Shown one piece after another: positions 58,664-64,000 of a DNA stretch of 64,000 bases. The notes beneath the pieces were generated by a model, which saw only the letters and a program-made list of their open reading frames with translations, was not told where the DNA came from and made no database searches. Source of the stretch: RBG-13-68-16 sp041494245 (lineage in GTDB: Bacteria > Acidobacteriota > Thermoanaerobaculia > Thermoanaerobaculales > Thermoanaerobaculaceae); contig JBGQAK010000002.1 in NCBI GenBank assembly GCA_041494245.1, forward strand, positions 62,001 to 126,000, in the 5' to 3' direction. Position 1 is the first letter of the stretch; the number at the start of each line of letters is the position of its first letter. The position numbers and the translations under genes are program-made.

Positions 58664-59799
58664 TTGATGTGTACGACCCCAACTACCTGGCCTACGATTT
58701 TGGGCCGGGCCACCCGTTCAGCCCGGTGCGGGGGGAGATGCTTCTCGACCTTCTCGAGGCGCTCGGCCACCCGGTCAGTCCAATGGCTCCGCAGCCGGCG
58801 AGCCGGGAGGACCTCCTGACCGTCCACAGCGAGGAGTACTTGTCCGCGGTCGAGGAAGCGGACCGCGGCGAACGTATCACCGACCCGGACCGCTTTGGGC
58901 TCGGCACCCCCGACAATCCTGTTTTCCCCGGCATGGAGCTGGCCGGCCGGTACCTGGTCGGTGGCACGCTGCTCGGGGCGCATCTGCTTTTCTACGACAA
59001 GGCTAAGAGGGTGCTACAGCTCGGCGGCGGGATGCATCACGCGCAGCGGGACCGGGCCTCGGGCTTCTGCGTCTACAATGACCTCGCCGTCGCAATTCGA
59101 TACTTGCTCGACCACGGGACGACGGTCGCCTACCTCGACATCGACGTGCACCACGGTGATGGGGTGCAGGCGATCTTCTACGACGATCCTTCGGTTCTGA
59201 CCATCAGCCTGCACGAGTCGGGGCAGTACCTCTTCCCGGGCACCGGCGAGGTGCACGAACTCGGGAAGCTGCACGGTCGGGGCCGGAAGCTCAACCTTCC
59301 GCTCGCGCCGTTCACCGAATCAGACAGTTACCTGAAGGCTTTTTCGGCGGTGGTGCCCCAGGCCCTTGCCTGGTTTCGCCCGGATTTTCTTGTCGTCCAG
59401 GCCGGGGCCGACGCCCACGCCGGCGACCCGCTCGCCGACCTGCTCCTCACCACCCAGGCGTACGAGGTTCTGTTCCAGCGGATCTTGGAGTATGCCGAAA
59501 AGTTCTGTAAGGGCAGGATCCTGTTCACCCTGGGCGGCGGGTACGACGCGCGTTCCGTCCCGCGGGTCTGGGCGTTGCTGTACCTGACCGTCCATGGCCT
59601 TCCGGTCGCAAGCGAGCTGCCCCCGGAGTGGCGGCAGCGATGGCAGGAGCGGCTGGGTGTGGAACTGCCTTCGGCGATGCACGATCCGAACCCGGCGTTT
59701 TCGCCGGTGCCCCAGCGCGAGGAGATCGCGGACCACAACCGGCGCGTTACCGATCGATTGTTGGACTCGCTCATGCCGTACTGGTATGGGTCGGTGTGA
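58657..59799 (+). CDS. acuC: AcuC-type histone-deacetylase-family protein deacetylase
   Basis: A 380-residue zinc-dependent deacetylase. The tandem histidines are in 'GGGMHHAQRD' (about 123-132), zinc ligands in 'DIDVHHGDGVQ' and 'GADAHAGDPL', and the catalytic tyrosine in 'TLGGGYDARS'. AcuC in Bacillus removes acetyl groups from acetyl-CoA synthetase and restores its activity. Its place between acuB and acs strongly supports that role here. Confidence 0.92.
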   Translation: MVIDVYDPNYLAYDFGPGHPFSPVRGEMLLDLLEALGHPVSPMAPQPASREDLLTVHSEEYLSAVEEADRGERITDPDRFGLGTPDNPVFPGMELAGRYLVGGTLLGAHLLFYDKAKRVLQLGGGMHHAQRDRASGFCVYNDLAVAIRYLLDHGTTVAYLDIDVHHGDGVQAIFYDDPSVLTISLHESGQYLFPGTGEVHELGKLHGRGRKLNLPLAPFTESDSYLKAFSAVVPQALAWFRPDFLVVQAGADAHAGDPLADLLLTTQAYEVLFQRILEYAEKFCKGRILFTLGGGYDARSVPRVWALLYLTVHGLPVASELPPEWRQRWQERLGVELPSAMHDPNPAFSPVPQREEIADHNRRVTDRLLDSLMPYWYGSV

Positions 59800-60148
59800 A
59801 GGATGGCACGAAGATCCATGCACCCACCGTCCTTTTTCGCATGTGCGCGCGGAGGCAGCGAACCGGCTTCACGAGCTCCGTCATGTCGTGCCGGTTGCGG
59901 CCGCAGGGTTCTTCGCGGCACAGCTGCTAGGACCCGGTGCCCGCCAGGGTTCCGTTGCACATTTCCTGGGCCTCAGGGGAGCAATGCGGTGTGGAAGAGG
60001 CTCCGATGGGCCAGCGTTACCAAATGCAGGTGTTGAGAGTCCGCAAGGGGGTCTGGGCCCCAAACTCCTGATCCCTGGGGCCGGCAACCGAATCTGGCAC
60101 ATCTGGGCCGCAGTGCGGTGCCAATGCTGAAGTGAAAGGGGGAATGGA
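59800..60148 (+). other. Intergenic stretch before acs
   Basis: About 350 nt without a supported gene. A GGGCCCC/GGGGCC inverted pair lies at about 60054-60082, and GAAAGGGGGAATGG just before the acs ATG is the ribosome site. No clear promoter was found. Confidence 0.5.
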
Positions 60149-62194
60149 ATGGTTGACAAGAAGACTGAGGGAACCGAGGTAAGCGAGGCCGAAGTAGCCG
60201 TTCACTGGAAAGAGGAGGGGTACTACTACCCGCCGCGAGACTTCATCGCCCAGGCGAACATGACCGACGAGAACGTCTACAAGCGGTTCAGCCTGGAGAA
60301 CTTCCCGGATTGCTACAAGGAGTACGCGGACCTGCTGTCCTGGGACCAGTACTGGCACACGACCCTGGACACCAGCGATGCCCCCTGCTTCAAGTGGTTC
60401 GTCGGGGGAAAGATCAACGCCAGCTACAATTGCATCGACAGGCACCTCGCCAAGTACCGCAACAAGGCGGCGATCATCTTCGTGCCCGAGCTCGAGACTG
60501 ACGATCCCGTCTCGATCACGTACCAGGACCTCTACGTGAGGGTGAACGAGTTCGCCGCGCTGCTGCAGGACTTCGTCGGCCTGAAGGCCGGCGACCGGGT
60601 CACGATTCACCTTCCGATGGTCCCGGAGCTACCGGTCAGCATGCTCGCGTGCGCCCGTCTTGGGGTGATCCACTCGGTGGTGTTCGGCGGGTTCTCCGGC
60701 CAGGCGTGCGGCGACCGGGTCGCCGACTCCAAGAGCCACGTGATCATCACGATGGACGGCTACTACCGCAACGGGCAGCTCCTGGACCACAAGCCGAAGG
60801 CGGAGGAGGCCATCAACGTCGCGCAGAAGGCCGGGCAGAAGGTGGACAGGGTTCTCATCTGGCAGCGCCACCCCGGCAAGTACTCATCGGAGACCAAGCT
60901 CGTCGAGGGGCGCGACTTCATCGTCAACGACCTGCTGAAGAAGTACGTGGGCAAGCGCGTTGACCCGGTGTCGATGCCGGCCGAGGGGATCCTTTTCCTC
61001 ATGTACACCAGCGGCACCACCGGCAAGCCGAAGGCGGCGCAGCACAGCATCGGCGGCTACCTCGCGTACGTGACCGGGACGTCCAAGTACGTCCAGGACA
61101 TCCATCCCGAGGACGTGTACTGGTGCATGGCGGACATCGGTTGGATCACGGGCCACTCCTACATCGTCTACGGCCCGCTCGCGCTTGCCGCCACCAGCGT
61201 GATCTACGAGGGTGTCCCGACCTACCCGGACGCCGGGCGGCCGTGGCGCATCGCCGAGCGCCTCAACGTCAACATCTTCCACACCGCGCCCACAGCGATC
61301 CGCGGACTGCGCAAGCTCGGCCCCGACGAGCCCGCAAAGTACAACTACCGCTTCAAGCACATGACCACGGTTGGGGAGCCGATCGAACCCGAGGTCTGGA
61401 AGTGGTACTACAAGAGCGTTGGCAAGGAGAAGGCCGTCATCGTCGACACTTGGTGGCAGACCGAGAACGGTGGCTTCCTGTGCAGCACGATGCCGGCCAT
61501 CCACCCGATGAAACCAGGGAGCGCCGGCCCCGGCGTGCCGGGCATTCACCCGGTGGTTTTCGACGAGGACGGCAAGGAACTTCCACTCGGCTCCAACAAG
61601 GCGGGTAACGTCTGCATCCGCAACCCGTGGCCGGGGATGTTCCAGACGATCTGGGGCGACCGCGCCCGCTACGTGTCGACATACTTCGCCAAGTACAATA
61701 AGAAGAAGGACAGCAAGGACTGGAGGGATTGGCCCTACTTCGCCGGCGACGCGGCGATGCTGGCGGCCGACGGGTATTTCCGCATCCTCGGTAGGGTGGA
61801 CGACGTCATCAACGTCGCCGGCCACCGGCTGGGCACGAAGGAGCTCGAGTCTTGCTGCCTCGTGGTGCCTGAGGTGGCCGAGGCGGCGGTCGTCCCGCGC
61901 AACGACGAGCTCAAAGGCAAGATCCCTGACGTCTACGTCGCGCTCAAGCCTGGGATCACGCCGAGCAAGGCGATCGAGGATGCCGTCAAGAAGGCAATCG
62001 AGGACAACATCGGCAAGTTCGCACGGCCGAAGGACGTCTACATCGTGCCCGACATGCCCAAGACCCGCTCCGGCAAGATCATGCGACGGGTGCTGGCGAC
62101 CCTCTCCAACCGATCCGACAAGGTAGGGGACGTGCAAACGCTGATGAACCCCGAGGTGGTCGAGGTGATCAAGAAGATGGTCATGGAACGCTAG
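60149..62194 (+). CDS. acs: Acetyl-CoA synthetase (AMP-forming)
   Basis: A 681-residue adenylating enzyme that converts acetate, ATP and CoA to acetyl-CoA. The ATP loop 'YTSGTTGKPK' is near residue 287, 'WWQTENGG' and 'GRVDDVINVAGHRLGTKELE' are standard, and the C-terminal 'PKTRSGKIMRR' holds the catalytic lysine (Lys643) that is the acetylation target of Pat-type enzymes. The flanking acuC and GNAT-fusion genes fit reversible acetylation of this lysine. A strong terminator follows. Confidence 0.95.
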   Translation: MVDKKTEGTEVSEAEVAVHWKEEGYYYPPRDFIAQANMTDENVYKRFSLENFPDCYKEYADLLSWDQYWHTTLDTSDAPCFKWFVGGKINASYNCIDRHLAKYRNKAAIIFVPELETDDPVSITYQDLYVRVNEFAALLQDFVGLKAGDRVTIHLPMVPELPVSMLACARLGVIHSVVFGGFSGQACGDRVADSKSHVIITMDGYYRNGQLLDHKPKAEEAINVAQKAGQKVDRVLIWQRHPGKYSSETKLVEGRDFIVNDLLKKYVGKRVDPVSMPAEGILFLMYTSGTTGKPKAAQHSIGGYLAYVTGTSKYVQDIHPEDVYWCMADIGWITGHSYIVYGPLALAATSVIYEGVPTYPDAGRPWRIAERLNVNIFHTAPTAIRGLRKLGPDEPAKYNYRFKHMTTVGEPIEPEVWKWYYKSVGKEKAVIVDTWWQTENGGFLCSTMPAIHPMKPGSAGPGVPGIHPVVFDEDGKELPLGSNKAGNVCIRNPWPGMFQTIWGDRARYVSTYFAKYNKKKDSKDWRDWPYFAGDAAMLAADGYFRILGRVDDVINVAGHRLGTKELESCCLVVPEVAEAAVVPRNDELKGKIPDVYVALKPGITPSKAIEDAVKKAIEDNIGKFARPKDVYIVPDMPKTRSGKIMRRVLATLSNRSDKVGDVQTLMNPEVVEVIKKMVMER

Positions 62195-62228
62195 GCTGCC
62201 CTGCGTACGCAGCGAACCGCAACGTAAG

Positions 62229-62268
62229 ACCGCGCGGCTTCGACTCGAAGCCGCGCGGTTTTCTTCTT
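62229..62268 (+). terminator. Strong rho-independent terminator after acs
   Basis: Fifteen-base-pair stem (62229-62243 with 62245-62259) with one unpaired central base; in practice the tip opens to a small loop. It is followed by TTTTCTTCTT. Confidence 0.92.
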
Positions 62269-62506
62269 GGCCCGACGTGCGGCTGGCGATGAGGCCCAGG
62301 TGGGGGAGGTGCCGCAGGCCGTCGCGGAGAGGCGGGGGTCGGTGGGCGGGAGCTCCTTCCGGCCGCAACGGGACGAACGAGGAGCTCCAGGAGAAACGTG
62401 AGGCAACCTGGATGGGTTGCGACGCCGCGGCGGCGCTTGTCAATCCGGCCCCACCTTCTTCGAAAAGGAGTTATGCTGTTTCGACCTCGTTTCGGAGGGC
62501 CTGGGG

Positions 62507-64000
62507 ATGTTTAGGATCATCACAGACGCGAAGCAATACCGCGAGTATGTGCTGCTGCGTGACGGGCAGACCGTGCTGCTGCGCCTGGGCACCCCTGCGG
62601 ACCGTCCTGCCATCCAGGCAATGATGAGCCGCGTCTCTGCCGAGAGCCTCCGGATGCGCTTCATGGGCGCCATGGCCCAAGTGCCCGCCAAGTTTCTGGA
62701 CGGCGTTTTCGGCGAGGACCCCCGTGAGCGCGCCTGCCTGCTGGCCGTGATCGGCGAGGAGCCCGATATCAGAGTCGTCGGGTTCGGCAACTACGTAGGC
62801 CTGGGCGCCCGCAACACCGCCGAGGTGGCCTTTATCGTGGACGACGAGTTCCAGGGGAGGGGCATCAGCACTCTTCTGCTGGAGCGCGTGGCAGGGATCG
62901 CCGCCGGCGTGGGTTTCGTAGGTTTTGAGGCCGACATCCTGTTCGAGAACCAGCCGATGATCAACGTCTTCCGGGACTCGGGCTTCGAGTCCACCCAGGT
63001 GCTGGATGGCGGCACCTACCACGTCCAGTTCCCGGTGGCCGGAGCGGCAGTGGTGCGGGAACGCGCCGAGCTGCGGGAGCGGATCGCCAGCGCCAACTCG
63101 ATGGCGCGCCTGCTGCGGCCGCGGGTCGTTGCAGTGGTGGGTGCGTCGCGTGATCAGACAAGTGTAGGCAGCCGGATCTTCCAGCACATCCTGGAGAACA
63201 ACTTCACAGGCACCGTCTACCCGGTCAACAATCAGGCCGCCTCCGTGCACGGCGTGCGCGCGTACCCGAGCGTTGCGGAGTTGCCGGAGCCGCCGGACCT
63301 CGTCGTGGTGGCCGTGCCGGCGGAGAGCGTCATCTCGGTGGCGGACGAGGCGGTGCGTTCCGGGGCCAAGGGGCTCATCGTCGTGGCCTCCGGCTTTGCG
63401 GAGACCGGGGAGGAGGGTGCAGCACTTCAGAGGCGCCTCGTGGATCTCGTAAGGTCCCATGGTGCGCGCCTTGTGGGACCCAACTGCCTCGGCCTCCTCA
63501 ACACGGACCCGGAGGTCGGTCTCAACGCGAGCCTGGCGCCCGCCATGCCGCCTGTCGGCCGCATCGGCTTTTTCTCGCACTCCGCGGCGCTCGGCATCGT
63601 CATTCTGCAGTACGCCGGCGAGCGGGGCCTCGGCTTCTCCACCTTCGTCTCCGCCGGCAACCGGGCCGACGTTTCGGGCACCGACCTTCTTCAGTACTGG
63701 GAGGAAGATCCCGCCACCGACATCGCGATGCTCTACCTGGAGATGTTCGGCAACCCGCGCCAGTTTGCCCGCGTGGCGCGGCGGGTCTCGTGGCGCAAGC
63801 CGGTGCTGTGCGTGAAGGGTGCCCGCAGCCGAGCGGGGCTCTCCGCTGCGCGCGCCCACATCGGCGCGAGCCCGGTGAGCGACGTGGAGGCTGCCGCTCT
63901 CTTCCAGCAAGCGGGGGTGATCCGCGTGGACACCCTGGAGGAGCTCTTCGACGCGGCTCTTCTGCTGGCCCACCAAGCCCTGCCGCTCGGCAACCGCGTT
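62507..64000 (+). CDS. Pat-like protein acetyltransferase: N-terminal GNAT fused to acyl-CoA-synthetase-like domain (3' end beyond window)
   Basis: The frame is open from ATG 62507 (GGAGGG upstream) to the window end, at least 498 residues. Residues about 20-180 are a GNAT domain: 'EVAFIVDDEFQGRGISTLLLERV' carries the acetyl-CoA-binding Q/R-x-x-G-x-G/A motif. From about 200 an ADP-forming acyl-CoA-synthetase-like CoA-binding domain begins ('VVAVVGASRDQTSVGSRIF', 'GTVYPVNN', 'LVGPNCLGLLNT'). GNAT-first order matches the Streptomyces PatA class rather than Salmonella Pat. Beside acs, it is the likely enzyme that acetylates and inactivates Acs. Confidence 0.88.
   Translation, partial: MFRIITDAKQYREYVLLRDGQTVLLRLGTPADRPAIQAMMSRVSAESLRMRFMGAMAQVPAKFLDGVFGEDPRERACLLAVIGEEPDIRVVGFGNYVGLGARNTAEVAFIVDDEFQGRGISTLLLERVAGIAAGVGFVGFEADILFENQPMINVFRDSGFESTQVLDGGTYHVQFPVAGAAVVRERAELRERIASANSMARLLRPRVVAVVGASRDQTSVGSRIFQHILENNFTGTVYPVNNQAASVHGVRAYPSVAELPEPPDLVVVAVPAESVISVADEAVRSGAKGLIVVASGFAETGEEGAALQRRLVDLVRSHGARLVGPNCLGLLNTDPEVGLNASLAPAMPPVGRIGFFSHSAALGIVILQYAGERGLGFSTFVSAGNRADVSGTDLLQYWEEDPATDIAMLYLEMFGNPRQFARVARRVSWRKPVLCVKGARSRAGLSAARAHIGASPVSDVEAAALFQQAGVIRVDTLEELFDAALLLAHQALPLGNRV

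Noticed and set aside
60095..60115. Sigma54-type promoter before acs (TGGCAC...)
   Set aside because: TGGCAC is present but no GC pair occurs at the required 12-nt offset.
1..64000. tRNA, rRNA, insertion sequence or integrase genes
   Set aside because: I scanned for T-loop motifs, rRNA signatures, transposase and integrase proteins and saw none; a covariance-model scan would be needed to exclude tRNAs fully.

Overview
The window is about 64 kb of high-GC bacterial chromosome, densely coded, with many 1-8 nt gene overlaps and frequent GTG starts. The gene set points to a Gram-negative, LPS-making bacterium: lipid A disaccharide synthase, an MsbA-type exporter, two outer-membrane beta-barrel proteins, an ApaG, a Ser/Thr kinase fused to TPR repeats, and several membrane glycosyltransferases. 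The kinase-TPR architecture, the archease and the dispersed intergenic repeats fit Acidobacteriota best, but this is inference from gene content; Myxococcota-like lineages are not excluded. No phage, plasmid, CRISPR, rRNA or tRNA gene was recognised.

Layout. 0-9 kb: end of rsmE, a glycosyltransferase/radical-SAM fusion, an aldehyde dehydrogenase, two paralogous porin-like genes, an EamA transporter and a nucleotide N-glycosidase-like gene, all after rsmE on the minus strand. 9-16 kb: cmk, rpsA, an HU/IHF gene, a HIT protein, two small membrane proteins, lpxB and msbA, all on the plus strand. 16-30 kb: two GT39-type glycosyltransferases around yicC, asnS, a Tat-targeted HisC-like aminotransferase, apaG, rimO-ribF with two membrane-protein genes, and metK. 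30.3-31.2 kb: a gene-free block full of nested inverted repeats, read here as a candidate large structured RNA on the minus strand. 31-37 kb: archease, divergent from a run of membrane genes (CPBP protease, unknown, LolC/E-like permease, degenerate LytM protein). 36.6-41 kb: complete gcvT-gcvH-gcvPA-gcvPB. 41-46 kb: NYN-domain gene, a broken DASS transporter, a DUF2378/V4R-like gene, a MauE/rhodanese pair and a diheme protein. 46-49 kb: lpd and a 2-oxoacid dehydrogenase E2. 49-56 kb: kinase-TPR gene, a fused MFS/spermidine-synthase-like gene, free-Met sulfoxide reductase and an alpha/beta hydrolase.

56-64 kb is the most coherent functional block: an OFA-family carboxylate transporter behind a strong promoter and a ~245 nt leader, then acuB, acuC, acetyl-CoA synthetase and a GNAT/acyl-CoA-synthetase fusion of the Pat type. 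Read together this is an acetate uptake and activation module carrying both the acetylating and deacetylating enzymes that control Acs.

Two genome-wide habits show in the window. Many genes have a -10 box that ends only 6-8 nt before the start codon, which predicts leaderless mRNAs. Intergenic spaces carry dispersed repeats (three copies of a GTAGCC/GGCTAC hairpin element, a 7-bp satellite before cmk, and a cluster of AGCTGACAG motifs).
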